A model generated the notes under the pieces. That model made no database searches. It was not told where the DNA came from and saw only the letters and a list, made by a program, of their open reading frames with translations. Positions 32,651-43,745 of a stretch of DNA of 64,000 nt are shown piece after piece. How positions within the stretch are numbered: the stretch's first letter is position 1; every line of letters starts with the position of its first letter. The position numbers and the translations under genes were made by a program. Source of the stretch: Theocolax elegans (Eukaryota; Arthropoda; Insecta; Hymenoptera; Cerocephalidae); NCBI GenBank assembly GCA_026168455.1, contig CM047425.1, positions 43,110,711 to 43,174,710 of the forward strand, in the 5' to 3' direction.

Positions 32651-34383
32651 CTTATAGTTCTGACATATCAGACACCGTAAGACAAATTGGTGGGTATCGT
32701 GGTAGATACCTGGCCAATAATAATCTCTTGCAACGCGTTCGTAAGTTTTTTTCAATTCCCATGTGACCCATAGCTGGGTGGAAATGAGAATCTACTAGAA
32801 CTCGGTTCCTCTGCTCTAAGGGTAGCACAAGACGCCAGCCTTCCTCTCGTTCTGTTACAGAGTCCAAGAGTTTATCACTTGTAAAACGATATAGCATATC
32901 ATTTTCAATTTTCCACTCCGGAAATCTTTGAGGGCATGAGCGTACATCGTTTAATCTAGCAATATACCATGGGTCTGTAATTACTTCGAACGAGGCAATC
33001 TCTTCTTCGTCGGGGTCTGGGTTGACGGCACGAGAAAGCGCGTCCGGGACATAGTGCAAGGCTCTTTTCTTATGCACTATTTCAAAGTCCCATTGCTGCA
33101 TTTCAAGTATCCATCGTGCCAACCTACCCGACGGCTCCTTGAGATTTTTGAGCCATATGAGAGCACTATGGTCGGTCACAGCCGTAAATCGATAGGCCTC
33201 AATGTATGGTCTCAATCTCTTAATAGCCCATATGAGAGCCAAGCATTCTTTTTCCGTTGTCATGTAATTACGTTCAGCGCGATTTAATAATCGGCTGACG
33301 TAGACAATCGGATGCTCGAAACCCTCGTCGTCCAGTTGCGTCAACACCGCACCTATTGCTAAGTCACTAGCGTCACTTTGGACGGTAAATGGCTTAGAAA
33401 AGTCTGGACGGGCTAGTACAGGCGCTTCAGCTAACGCAACTCTAAGCTGACGAAACGTCTTTAACATCAAAGGGTCTGTCATACTTTGGTGCCAGTTTAG
33501 CAGACATGCCTTACGCACCTTAGGTAAGTGTACGGCAATTTAAATCATAAGCCTTGAGGACCTGCTTGAGACGTCTTATAGTTCTGACATATCAGACACC
33601 GTAAGACAAATTGGTGGGTATCGTGGTAGATACCTGGCCAATAATAATCTCTTGCAACGCGTTCGTAAGTTTTTTTCAATTCCCATGTGACCCATAGCTG
33701 GGTGGAAATGAGAATCTACTAGAACTCGGTTCCTCTGCTCTAAGGGTAGCACAAGACGCCAGCCTTCCTCTCGTTCTGTTACAGAGTCCAAGAGTTTATC
33801 ACTTGTAAAACGATATAGCATATCATTTTCAATTTTCCACTCCGGAAATCTTTGAGGGCATGAGCGTACATCGTTTAATCTAGCAATATACCATGGGTCT
33901 GTAATTACTTCGAACGAGGCAATCTCTTCTTCGTCGGGGTCTGGGTTGACGGCACGAGAAAGCGCGTCCGGGACATAGTGCAAGGCTCTTTTCTTATGCA
34001 CTATTTCAAAGTCCCATTGCTGCATTTCAAGTATCCATCGTGCCAACCTACCCGACGGCTCCTTGAGATTTTTGAGCCATATGAGAGCACTATGGTCGGT
34101 CACAGCCGTAAATCGATAGGCCTCAATGTATGGTCTCAATCTCTTAATAGCCCATATGAGAGCCAAGCATTCTTTTTCCGTTGTCATGTAATTACGTTCA
34201 GCGCGATTTAATAATCGGCTGACGTAGACAATCGGATGCTCGAAACCCTCGTCGTCCAGTTGCGTCAACACCGCACCTATTGCTAAGTCACTAGCGTCAC
34301 TTTGGACGGTAAATGGCTTAGAAAAGTCTGGACGGGCTAGTACAGGCGCTTCAGCTAACGCAACTCTAAGCTGACGAAACGCC
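32536..34383. repeat. 924-bp tandem duplication in Gypsy pol
   Basis: ATCAAAGGGTCTGTCATACT occurs at 32542 and 33466, and the sequence between repeats with almost no change up to about 34383. The period is 924 bp, exactly 308 codons. The unit spans RNase H through the integrase zinc finger and the deletion junction to the post-integrase remnant. Confidence 0.95.
32652..33518 (-). pseudogene. Duplicate of Gypsy RNase H and integrase zinc region
   Basis: A 288-residue open frame. Apart from its first residues it is the same as residues about 590-870 of the frame at 36188-33576: RNase H (FTVQSDASDLAIGAVL, ALHYVPDALSRAV) and the H2C2 region (HFHPAMGHMGIEKNLRTRC). It has no RT of its own and arises from the 924-bp duplication. 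It would not be translated as an independent protein. Confidence 0.9.
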
Positions 34384-36188
34384 TCCTCCTGCTCCTCGCC
34401 CCAATCCCAAGCCTGGTCTTTACGCAGCAACTTGGTAAGGGGAGCTTTAATGTCAGCTTCTCGATTAATGAATCGAGAATACCAGCCTACCATCCCGAGA
34501 AAGGATCTCAGCTGTTTGACATTACGAGGGGTAGGGTAATTAAGGACTGGAGCGACTCGTTCCTCGTCAGGCCTCAAGCCGTCCGCGTCATATTTGTACC
34601 CAAGGAACGTTACGCTGGAACAACAGAACTCACACTTCTCTCGATTCACTTCGAGTCCAGCGTTATTCAACGTCCTTAGTACGTATTCGAGCCATTTTAG
34701 ATGGTCCTCAAAAGTTTCGGTAATGACGATCAAGTCGTCTAAATAACCAAACACATGAGGTTCCACCTTAGGCCCGAAGATTGCATCTATAAGCCGTGCA
34801 AAGGTCATAGGAGCATTCATGAGGCCAAAAGGCATTCTCGTGAACTGCCACAGCCCCGACCCTGGTACAGCAAATGCAGTATAATGCCGGCTCGCCTCGG
34901 CCATTAATATTTGGAAGTACGCTTTCTTAAGATCAATTTTCGATATGTACCTTGCATTATGCAGCTTATCCAATATGGTATCCATATTAGGAATTGGATA
35001 AGAATCACGTTTTGTGACTGCATTAAGGTCTCGAAAATCGATACAGAAGCGATAACTTCCTTCGTCCTTGCGGACGATGACCGGAGCAGCTGACCAATCA
35101 CTCGCACTCGGTTCAATAATGCCCTTGTCAAACATCTTTTTGACCTCACTCTGGGCAAATTCGAGGACCTTGGGAGACATACGTCTTGGCTTATGACGAA
35201 CCGGTCTTGCACCAGGATCAACCTCTATGTGGTGCTCCGTTAACGTCGTAAAGCCGTGGACGTCTCCCGAGGGCAAGAGTAGGCTTTCAACTAACTCTTT
35301 GACTTGTTTCCGCTGGTCGTCCTGTATCTCAATTATACCAGCACATTCAGCGGAAATCCTCGAATCGATGTCATGAGATGTATCTCTGACGAAGTGTCTC
35401 CAATCACTCTCGCCAATACGCCAAATAGCTTCGCCTAATTTGACTTCCATATTCCAATGTTGTAGAAAATCCATACCGAGAATGATGGAATGCTCAATAT
35501 TCTCTACAATTCTCAGTTGGATATTGCCATCAAGGCCTTCTACACAGAATAGGATGTTAATTAGGCCAAGGACTTTAAGAGCTGGTCCAGCCACACCTTT
35601 CACGATAACCTTGACAGGTCTCCATTTGAACTTGTACTGTTCGACAACATGTGATCGTACAAGAGAGACCATGGCGCCAGGATCGAAAAGTGCTTTAAAG
35701 TCCTTTCCACCGAGTCGTACCAAAAAGAATAGCCGGTTATCCGATTGGATTCCAGCAATTATCTGATCGGTTTGACTATCGTCGTTAGGAGTCGATGCCG
35801 TGTGCGTCATTTTAGACGTACTTAGTACGGCATCTGCCCCCCCCCCCTGAACTGTACTTCTCGGCAACGAGTTTGTACGGTTCATGTTATGCACACCATC
35901 GACAACTACCTTCTCCACCAAGGGCTCGTTGTTGAGGACAATTTCCTTCTCCACCAAGGGCTTCTTGTCCTCTTTACTAGGTGTGTCACAACGGGGTGAC
36001 GATGAGCAACAACCAAGGTCGTTCACTCCGATGGTGCTAAGCGGCTGAGATAACGATCTCTTTACGCTTTCTTCACCAATAATATCTCTGCTATCAGAGT
36101 ATATTTGCCTTTGGAGTTCCTTAGACCAATCTTTAGCCTCACGCTTTTGTTGGTCTAATAAGGTTCCTTGTTCTGTTTTAACTTGCAA
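33576..36188 (-). CDS. Gypsy Pol: protease, reverse transcriptase, RNase H
   Basis: An 870-residue open frame. Protease at about residues 150-250 has FKALFDPGAMVSLV, with Pro in the position after the catalytic Asp where Thr or Ser is usual. RT at about 300-490 has FCIDFRDLNAVTKRDSYPIP, MPFGLMNAP and the active site YLDDLIVI. RNase H at about 570-720 has VQSDASDLAIG and TDHSALIWL. The integrase zinc finger follows, with a shift into a nonsense C terminus (LARYLPRYPPICLTVSDMSEL), where the family would continue into the integrase core. It copies RNA into cDNA, but without an integrase core it would need another element's enzyme. The start at 36188 is an internal Met; the frame probably follows Gag by frameshifting. 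Confidence 0.96.
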   Translation of the reverse strand: MQVKTEQGTLLDQQKREAKDWSKELQRQIYSDSRDIIGEESVKRSLSQPLSTIGVNDLGCCSSSPRCDTPSKEDKKPLVEKEIVLNNEPLVEKVVVDGVHNMNRTNSLPRSTVQGGGADAVLSTSKMTHTASTPNDDSQTDQIIAGIQSDNRLFFLVRLGGKDFKALFDPGAMVSLVRSHVVEQYKFKWRPVKVIVKGVAGPALKVLGLINILFCVEGLDGNIQLRIVENIEHSIILGMDFLQHWNMEVKLGEAIWRIGESDWRHFVRDTSHDIDSRISAECAGIIEIQDDQRKQVKELVESLLLPSGDVHGFTTLTEHHIEVDPGARPVRHKPRRMSPKVLEFAQSEVKKMFDKGIIEPSASDWSAAPVIVRKDEGSYRFCIDFRDLNAVTKRDSYPIPNMDTILDKLHNARYISKIDLKKAYFQILMAEASRHYTAFAVPGSGLWQFTRMPFGLMNAPMTFARLIDAIFGPKVEPHVFGYLDDLIVITETFEDHLKWLEYVLRTLNNAGLEVNREKCEFCCSSVTFLGYKYDADGLRPDEERVAPVLNYPTPRNVKQLRSFLGMVGWYSRFINREADIKAPLTKLLRKDQAWDWGEEQEEAFRQLRVALAEAPVLARPDFSKPFTVQSDASDLAIGAVLTQLDDEGFEHPIVYVSRLLNRAERNYMTTEKECLALIWAIKRLRPYIEAYRFTAVTDHSALIWLKNLKEPSGRLARWILEMQQWDFEIVHKKRALHYVPDALSRAVNPDPDEEEIASFEVITDPWYIARLNDVRSCPQRFPEWKIENDMLYRFTSDKLLDSVTEREEGWRLVLPLEQRNRVLVDSHFHPAMGHMGIEKNLRTRCKRLLLARYLPRYPPICLTVSDMSEL

Positions 36189-36628
36189 AGCTCGGGTGGG
36201 ATTGACAGGTTGTGTTCTAAGAACTTTTCCATCTGTCGAATCCCCAGAACGTTTAGGATCCTTACACTCAGACTTACTTTCAACACCAACTTCGGTCTGA
36301 GAGGGAATTTGATCTCCGTTAAGGACTTTAGAGAAGTCAGCAAATGATTTGCTAGACTTCTTAAAGAGTTTAGAGGGTTCTCCAACCTTAAACTCTTGCC
36401 CTTGTAAACCATGCGGTTTACTTACTGCAGTGCAGGGCGCCCGGGGCAGCTCGGGTGCCCTGCGTTCAGGTTTCCCACGTTTTGAAGGAACCTGACGCAG
36501 TTATGACATGTTTGGAGTGTAACGCCACTAGTTCCACACAGCTGGCACTCCTTTGCTACCAATTCGGTAGAGCACTGCTCAGCGGGTGCCCAATGTTTCC
36601 GCATCGGTAGCATGTTCGGCTCGGGCAA
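36155..36628 (-). pseudogene. Gypsy Gag-Pol junction pieces
   Basis: 36628-36422 continues Gag after a frameshift inside the second zinc knuckle and includes a further Cys cluster CQLCGTSGVTLQTCHNC. 36412-36155 (KGKSLRLENPLNSLRSLANH...) is a basic linker to Pol. The stops between these pieces show that they were once one frame or a programmed shift. Confidence 0.6.
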
Positions 36629-38103
36629 TCCGACGACCTATGACCGACTTTCTGGCATGTGAAACACACGCCGACAAAGTTGGTACTCAGGTTCGTTGGG
36701 TTTACTGCCGTCGCCTGTGGTTGCACATACCTCACCAGGTTTTGTGCCATTTGTGGGACAAAAACGTTTTGCTGGGGCAGTTGAGAATTCGTCAAAACAC
36801 GTCTTTCTCTTTTGCCCGAGCTCTGTTTTTGTTGCCCAGGTGACTGTTGAGAAACAGGCACGTACGATACGGATTTTGAATTGGGGGCACTCACTCCATT
36901 ATTCGATTTGCCGTATCGTTTCTGAAAACTATCAGCGACGTTGGAAGTACCGTACACACTGGCTGCTTCGTATTCGCTCGAAGAAGAGTTTGGCGAGTTT
37001 TTTGCACTTTTCTTGCTTTTCTTCTTAATAGTTTTCTTAGACGACTGTTTATCCGAATGAGAAGACTCATCCTTACTCTTTTCGGTAACAGTCGCCACTT
37101 TACCCGAAACTCGTGCTGCACCACTCTGTTTCGGAAAAGCTTCTGGTACGAGCTTCTCGCGTTTAACGTTGGAACTGGAAAATTTCGTGTCCCATGTTAA
37201 ATGCTGCTCGTACTCTTTACCGTAGCTTGTCAAATCAGAGAAATTCCTGATTTGTCGTACTGGTATGTACCTACGGTAATCTGGCCTCATCTGCGAGTAG
37301 GCCATCTTCACCTGTTGTTCTAATGAGGGAGGGCATTTAAATTTATTTACGATCGCTCTGAAACAGTTCAAGAACGTCGTAGCCTTTTCTCCCTCATTTT
37401 GTGTTCTTGATCGAAGTTCCATGAGTAAATCTTCGTCATTTATTATACGGCCATACTCATTTATGAACTCGATCTCAAAATCACGCCAATCTCGAAGAGA
37501 TGGCTGAACTGTTCTATACCAGAACAGTGTTGATTTTGAGAACACATTGGGCAGGGCACTGAACATCCTGCGATCTGAGAACTCGTTGTCATTTCTGAAG
37601 TCGTGCAAACGGTTCAGAAACTCTTCCGCGTCCTTTTTGGTCTCACCATCAAAGGACATGTTCCAGATACGCAGCTCTCGTGCGCACCCTGTCCGATCGT
37701 GCGTTCGGTTATCGTCTTCACGATACCTTGACCTGGCTTGGTAGGACTCTCTTTCCCGACGGTCATCTCTATTATCCGTCCGGGAACTCCTACGCCTACT
37801 AGTAGAGGGATTCCTATTCTCTTGTCGGCCTTCAGCCGCCCTACGAGAATCGGATCTCCTACGAGCAGGTTCGCGATCAGACTGATACCCATCGGACGAA
37901 TCCGTCTGAGTACTCCGATCGCAAGTGGCCACCGCACGATTCTCTCGAGGCGTTTCTCTACGTCTGTCCGACCTCTCTCTGTGACCTTGCTCCGGAATTT
38001 CCGGCTGCGCTCGGTCATCGAGTTTACGGTTGGACTGACGTTTATGAGTACGTCTTTCCGTACAGTTTTCACGACGTTCATCGCTGCTTGAGGCTCTACT
38101 CAC
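36556..38103 (-). CDS. Gypsy Gag, capsid and zinc knuckles
   Basis: A 515-residue frame. Residues 1-140 are an Arg/Ser/Asp-rich leader. About 145-315 is the retrotransposon Gag capsid domain (MSFDGETKKDAEEFLNRLHD, RDWRDFEIEFINEYG). A Ser/Lys-rich segment follows. Near the C terminus are zinc knuckles CFTCQKVGHRSSDC and CYRCGNIGH; the second is cut by a frameshift. It packages element RNA. The upstream part of Gag is at 39663-38626 in another phase because of a tandem duplication. Confidence 0.92.
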   Translation of the reverse strand: MSRASSSDERRENCTERRTHKRQSNRKLDDRAQPEIPEQGHRERSDRRRETPRENRAVATCDRSTQTDSSDGYQSDREPARRRSDSRRAAEGRQENRNPSTSRRRSSRTDNRDDRRERESYQARSRYREDDNRTHDRTGCARELRIWNMSFDGETKKDAEEFLNRLHDFRNDNEFSDRRMFSALPNVFSKSTLFWYRTVQPSLRDWRDFEIEFINEYGRIINDEDLLMELRSRTQNEGEKATTFLNCFRAIVNKFKCPPSLEQQVKMAYSQMRPDYRRYIPVRQIRNFSDLTSYGKEYEQHLTWDTKFSSSNVKREKLVPEAFPKQSGAARVSGKVATVTEKSKDESSHSDKQSSKKTIKKKSKKSAKNSPNSSSSEYEAASVYGTSNVADSFQKRYGKSNNGVSAPNSKSVSYVPVSQQSPGQQKQSSGKRERRVLTNSQLPQQNVFVPQMAQNLVRYVQPQATAVNPTNLSTNFVGVCFTCQKVGHRSSDCPSRTCYRCGNIGHPLSSALPNW

Positions 38104-38238
38104 AGAACGATGGTGTCGTGAATTTCTGTTTGGAGTCGTGTACTCACGCCTCTCTCTTCTATCTTGTCCTTCACAAGTCTTAGAAGAGGTATCACGACGT
38201 CTCTGTTCAAACCTCGGTTTTTCGTAAGATTGAACACT

Positions 38239-39190
38239 GACGTCATTAGGAAGGTCATATCCAGTCCTATCATCAACAAATTGACGTTCGGTTGTATTAG
38301 CTTCAGGTTGCTGTTGTCGTATTGTCTAGAGGTGTATCCTCGTGACGTACGACGGTCGGCTTCCGACTGCGAACCCAAGTCAAATGTTGTGTTGGCACTT
38401 CACTCTCTCTAGTGCCAAGATGTCCGCTGTTTCTCTGCTCTTCAATGGGAGGTAATGTGCGGGTGGCATAAAAACCTCCGAGTTGAGTAGTCGTCACGGT
38501 CGTAACCGTCGACGTAGTGGTGTGCACGAAGTTGCAGCCACCGAAACAGGAATATAAGGGATTGCGTTCGTGGTCCATGTGTGCTCCCAGTACCTGCATC
38601 TTCTTCAGGGATAGGTGCTCTGTCACTAGCAACCCTGTTCGCGATCCGACATTTCGGGAACTCGCATGGAAACTTCCGTTGGAACACGGACGTCATTAGG
38701 AAGGTCATATCCATTCCTATCATCAACAAATTGACGTTCGGTTGTATTAGCTTCAGGTTGCCTGTTGTCGTATTGTCTAGAGGTGTATCCTCGTGACGTA
38801 CGACGGTCGGCTTCCGACTGCGAACCCAAGTCAAAATGTTGTGTTGGCACTTCACTCTCTCTAGTGCCAAGATGTCCGCTGTTTCTCTGCTCTTCAATTG
38901 GGAGGTAATGTGCGGGTGCATAAAAACCTCCGAGTTGAGTAGTCGTCACGGTCGTAACCGTCGACGTAGTGGTTGTGCACGAAGTTGCAGCCACCGAAAC
39001 AGGAATATAAGGGATTGCAGTCGTGGTCATGTTTGCTCCCAGTACCTCACCAAACCGTTTAGGTATAGCACCTGTTGATGCCAACCTCGGGCTTTGTGCA
39101 GTACTCATTGGCGAGTTTCTAGACAGACCATTTGGTGACTGAGCTCCATCTTCTTCAGGGATAGGTGCTCTGTCACTAGCAACCCTTTCG
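38239..39190. repeat. Tandem duplication of about 450 bp in Gypsy gag
   Basis: GACGTCATTAGGAAGGTCAT starts at 38239 and again at 38689, a 450-bp offset. The left copy lacks about 90 bp found near 39060-39145 of the right copy and has single-base losses (for example GCTGTTG against GCCTGTTG). These shift the reading frame and explain why Gag is in several pieces. Confidence 0.9.
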
Positions 39191-39663
39191 CGATCCGACA
39201 TTTCGGACTCGCAGGAAACTTCCGTTCCTGATGGGACCACACTCCCTTTCCTGGAACGAGGTTTCCTAATTTCCCACAGTTCCTGACATACTAGAGGTTT
39301 ATGTGCAGGCTCTGCCCTTACATTCTCATCGTATTCAGGGAACCATGGTATTTCCAGATTAATGTCTATACATCTTATGCGGTGACGCAAAAGGCGTTCG
39401 CGGCACTCCGCCTCTTCGCCATTTGCGTTTAAACTCAGATGCTCCAATTGGGCATTCACTGCCTCAATCGGAAGCTTCTTCGTTTCCCGACGAATATCCC
39501 TAGCTATGCGTGATTCACGCATAAGCTGGGCCATTCGGGCTTCATAGCTGCTGGCCATTATTTTTTTGACCAGCAGCAGCCGACGTGTTACGTCGGGAGA
39601 AGTACTCTCAACCGGGATTTCAGATGAAATCCCTAGTGTTTCAAATACTTCGGAAGTATCCAA
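38626..39663 (-). CDS. Gypsy Gag N-terminal region
   Basis: A 345-residue frame starting at the first Met after the long leader. An acidic N terminus (MDTSEVFETLGISSE) is followed at about 75-105 by PIEAVNAQLEHLSLNANGEE, which resembles a SAP-type DNA/RNA-binding helix pair, then WFPEYDENVRAEPAHKPLVC and a Ser/Thr/Pro-rich stretch (TTTSTVTTVTTTQLGG). The last 120 residues overlap the tandem duplication. The SAP assignment is tentative; the Gag assignment rests on position and continuity. Confidence 0.75.
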   Translation of the reverse strand: MDTSEVFETLGISSEIPVESTSPDVTRRLLLVKKIMASSYEARMAQLMRESRIARDIRRETKKLPIEAVNAQLEHLSLNANGEEAECRERLLRHRIRCIDINLEIPWFPEYDENVRAEPAHKPLVCQELWEIRKPRSRKGSVVPSGTEVSCESEMSDRERVASDRAPIPEEDGAQSPNGLSRNSPMSTAQSPRLASTGAIPKRFGEVLGANMTTTAIPYIPVSVAATSCTTTTSTVTTVTTTQLGGFYAPAHYLPIEEQRNSGHLGTRESEVPTQHFDLGSQSEADRRTSRGYTSRQYDNRQPEANTTERQFVDDRNGYDLPNDVRVPTEVSMRVPEMSDREQGC

Positions 39664-41640
39664 TTTTCAATTGGAAATTATTTTATTGGACTCACCACAA
39701 TAAAATAATTATTACTCCCAACGAGTAAAAAAAAATTTGGTGTCGGCTTAATTACAATAAATTGTAAAAATGCACCGACTAGTGTACCAACAAAATTAAT
39801 TCACGTAATTAAAATCCAAAAGATTTTCTTTAAAAGGAATTTATTTCGTCCTTAGAAGGACAAAGTAATTAAATTTTGTTGGTTAAAGTTGTGACAAATC
39901 ACACACTTAACACTTGCACCAAATTAAAATTAATTATTTAACTTGCTCACAAGTCTAAATAATTAATGTTTATAATAGTGTTTTGTGACTCACACGCACC
40001 AAGACTCTATACAATTGCTTCTGCAAGCAAAAATAATTACTTATTAACAAAAAGAAATCTTTAAATTATTTCAATATCGTCGGTAATTTATCAGTAATGG
40101 TAAATTTAACGATTTCCCAAAATATCTCTCTCACCAGTTATAATCCAAAAGATTCCTCACTGGCGAAAAGAATTTATTTTGTTATGGAAAATGAAATAAT
40201 TAAAGTTTCAATCTATTAATAAATACAGAACAACAAATTATAAAGGAAGAAAAGACAAAGAAAAAATTAAATTATTTATCTCACTAACGAGCCTAAATAA
40301 TTAATTTTAAAATAAATATAAAAATAAATACAGTGTCTTGTGATTCACACACACCAAGACACTATTTATTATTGTGCTTTTCCAAGCCCAAAACAACAAA
40401 AAAAAATTTCCTTTATAATTTACGCTACACAACAAACACAAATTTAATTAAATTATTTCAACGGTACGGGTATTTACTAAATGTTGTAAATCCCGTATGG
40501 TTTGCAACAAAAATACTTATTTCACTAATTGTCGTCCCAAACAACAATTTTTCAGCGAAATATATTTATTTTATCCTAAAAAGGACTAAATAAATAATTT
40601 ATGTTGCTACCCAGTTGAAATAATTTATAATTCCCTTTTTTAAATGAATTGAACGAAAAGGAAATGAAAATTTAATTATTTAACTTGCCAACAAGTCTAA
40701 ACAATTAAATTTATATACCGAATTATTTTACTCAAACACACAAAAAAAAATTATAACCAATTATTTAACTAACAAACAAGTCTAAATAATTGGCAAAAAT
40801 GTGTGGAGATATAATTTAAACACACAAAAAGAGAAAAGAAAGTTTTTAACATATATTAAAATTTCACAGCAAATAACGAATACGAAATATTAGGTTAAAT
40901 GCCGATCATTAAAATACATGCGAAAAAAAATTCAATTATTTAACTCACTCTCGAGTCTAAATAATTATATTTTACAACTCTCGTATCTTTGCGGAACAAT
41001 CACACAAAGATACTTAACATTAATTGTTTAACTTGCAACAAGTCTAAACAATTAACACGAGTTATAAAAAAAAATTTTCTCACACTCAAAAATTTCAAAA
41101 ATATAATACAAGTATCGTGAACAGTAATACTTAATAAATACCAAATATTAAATCAAGTAATTACTGTCAGACAATTGTAATAAAGAAATAATTTTAATTA
41201 TTTTACTCACACACGAGTTTAAATAATTAATATTACAACTATTGTAACTTTGCGGCTGATTCACACAAAGTTACTTACTGTTAATTATTTAACTTGCAAA
41301 CAAGTCTAAATAATTAACAATAGTTGTAAAATATATTTTATACACAAAAATAAATTACATATATTATAGAAATAAATAGTAATAAATAATACAATTATTA
41401 GTTATTTTACTACATATAATATATGCGTGGGTGTGGGAGGGGAGGAGAGTCAAATAAAAATACTGCGCTCTCAAATTCAAATAAAATAACAGTAATTTTA
41501 TCGCCGCGTCCCGTAGATAAGAAAACTTAAATTATATAAAATTTTCTTTAAAAGGGGGGGAGGTGGGGCAGCTACCTCACCCGAAAGGATCTAGTTTTGA
41601 AACACTCTCACACCATAAAATACATACTAGATCCCGCGCG
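39664..41640 (-). other. Gypsy leader, part 1, with repeated hairpins
   Basis: About 2 kb of AT-rich non-coding leader before Gag. At least eight times it contains an inverted repeat of the form TAATTATTTAACTTG-N-CAAGTCTAAATAATTA (near 39927, 40268, 40674, 40760, 40930, 41018, 41192, 41283). Words like TCACACACACCAAGACAC recur between them (39986, 40341, 40991, 41253). No gene is present. The repeated hairpins may act in RNA packaging or translation control, which is inference. Confidence 0.7.
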
Positions 41641-42190
41641 GGAACGAAATAATTTTATTATATTGGGAAAACTAATAATAATTCGCCGCAGTGGTTTCTA
41701 TCGGCGAAACCAGCTGCGAAGACTTTATACACGCGAAGGGGCTAGGCGATCGCGCTATCTCTCTCACTCACACACCTATAGCCCGCCAAGCACCTAACTC
41801 CGATTCCCCGCGACTAGGGATTCTCTCTCTCACTCCCACTCGCGGGCGCAATCGGAGAGAGCCGATGATGATCGGCTCTCGCGAAGTCTTTCCCGTGCGC
41901 TGTTCGGGGGGGATTCTCGCTGCCCGCGATCCGCGGCGCAAGCTACTCTCTCCCTACTCTGCCGCTCCCATACAAGCTAAGCAAAGATCTCCCGGCAAGC
42001 TTGCGATCGAGAGAGACCGATCTCGGTGAGATCGGGCGCTTCCGGCTGAACACGGTCGCGCGCGAACTCTCTCTCGATATACCGGTGTATGCCTCTCCTC
42101 GGATACCCGAGCAAGAGGGGGAATACTCCGGTATAGAGACGCGTCTCACACGCCGTCTCTCGCGCTCTCTTTCTCTCTCCAAAGAGAGAG
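41641..42190 (-). other. Gypsy leader, part 2
   Basis: GC-rich with many CTCTCTC and GCGCG words. No coding sequence supported. Bordered on the right by an inserted LINE fragment. Confidence 0.5.
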
Positions 42191-43089
42191 GGGTCCAAGG
42201 GGTCCAAAGAATCACACATGACGCAAATGCGGTTGCGTCCTGGGCCTCCCTCAATGGTCTAGATTTAAACATTAACAAAACTAAAGTAATGATCCTGGGC
42301 AGTAAGGCATATGTCTCGCGCATGGACCTAACCGCTGCCCCGCGAGTTATGCTTTTGAATAAATCGCTCCAGTACGAAAATCAAGTAAAATCACTTGGAG
42401 TCTGGTTACTGCCCACTCTGGACTGGTCCAAACACGTTTTAGCTATTTCGCAGAGGGTTCATGGAATCTTACGTTCGTTACGGTTTCATAAACGTGCTTT
42501 CTCCAGAAGCACCCGAAAATTTCTTGTCGAAGCCTTAATATTACCTCACTTCGATTATGCTTGTGCGGTCTATAACGATTTGGACCAGACCAGAAACTTA
42601 AAGCTCCAGAGGCTCCTGAATGCTTGCGTAAGATTTGTTTGGGGAAACTTGCGTAGATTTGATCATGTAACGCCCTTTAGGTTGAAGTTGGGCTGGCTAT
42701 CTGTTGAGTCGAGACGATTATTCTTCATTACCTCTTTATCATTTTCCATTTTATCACATAATTCTCCCCACTACCTAGCAGACCACTTCATCAAACTCAA
42801 CAGCTCATCTAATTTACGCATCTCATCACGCCATCCTCCCAAATCGCTGACCTATCTTCCCCCTCGCACCGAATCGCTACATAAATCATTTGTCATTACG
42901 GCCACCAAACAATTAAACTCGCTCTCTATCACGTCATTCGATCCATCCCTCCTCGTCGCATTCAAACACTGTCTTCACCCATTTTCTTCGTCTCGACTCC
43001 TTAGCTTGGGAAGAAAGAGCGACTCGAGAGAACCTCATCCGTCCCCACTTAAGCGACCTATGCGATTTAAATATAAGTGTTTTATGTGA
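42191..43089 (+). pseudogene. LINE reverse transcriptase, C-terminal part
   Basis: The frame is open from 42001 to 43089, but only from about 42191 is it LINE-derived: VASWASLNGLDLNINKTKVM (RT thumb region after the YADD motif), VKSLGVWLLPTLDWSKHV, HFDYACAVYNDLDQTR, LQRLLNACVRFVWG and PFRLKLGWLSVESRR, as in Jockey/CR1-group LINEs. The fingers, palm and endonuclease are missing. The first 60 residues come from Gypsy leader and are accidental. Confidence 0.85.
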
Positions 43090-43745
43090 TACTAGTAATG
43101 TAAGCGACCTAGCGACACAGAGTGAGGATAATGCTGTTAGTGACTAATGTGATAAGTTTGCGCTGTGATATTTTTAATTTTTTCTAATTTTGTGATACAT
43201 TACTCATTATCAGTATTATTTTTTCTTTATCAGTATTTTTCTTTATCAGTATTATTTTTCTTTATCAGTATTATTTTTTCTATCTCTTTTAGCATAATTT
43301 ATTCTATTTATTTTGTAATTTCTCTTTTACTCATTTTTATTTTCACTTTTTATTTTTATTCTTACCTTACACTCATTCTGCTGTCGCTCGTCTCATTTGT
43401 ATTTAGCACTGTATTATTTATCTCGTTTGCGTTTTATTGTCATTGTTGTTTATTTATTTATTTATTTTTGTTTTTACTTTCAATTTTATTATAACTTTTT
43501 CTCATTTTTGTATTTCTTTATCTTGTTTTACCTGCGTTTTTATTCTTATTTTTATTTTTATTTATATTCTTATGCGCTTTTTGCTTTTATTGTAGTCACA
43601 TCACTTGTTATTTTACTTGTTATAATTTTTAATTTGTTATTTTATTTTTCACTGTCAGTGATGCATGTATTTTTGTGTTTACGGGGTTTCTACCCCTAAA
43701 AAACCTAATAAAGTTATCTATCTATCTATCTATCTATCTATCTCT
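42191..43745 (+). mobile_element. 5'-truncated LINE with (ATCT)n tail
   Basis: A plus-strand non-LTR retrotransposon fragment inside the Gypsy leader, opposite in orientation. It holds the C-terminal end of the reverse transcriptase protein, about 0.6 kb of T-rich 3' UTR, AAACCTAATAAAGTT, and a tail of (ATCT)n ending near 43745. Truncation at the 5' end is usual for target-primed insertion. A target duplication is not clear, because both flanks are CT-rich. Confidence 0.85.

Noticed and set aside
42001..42190. N-terminal 60 codons fused to the LINE RT
   Set aside because: Derived from Gypsy leader; CT-rich low-complexity sequence, no evidence of use.
43165..43699. Phe/Leu/Tyr-rich membrane-like frames after the LINE ORF
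   Set aside because: T-rich 3' UTR of the LINE; hydrophobicity follows base composition.
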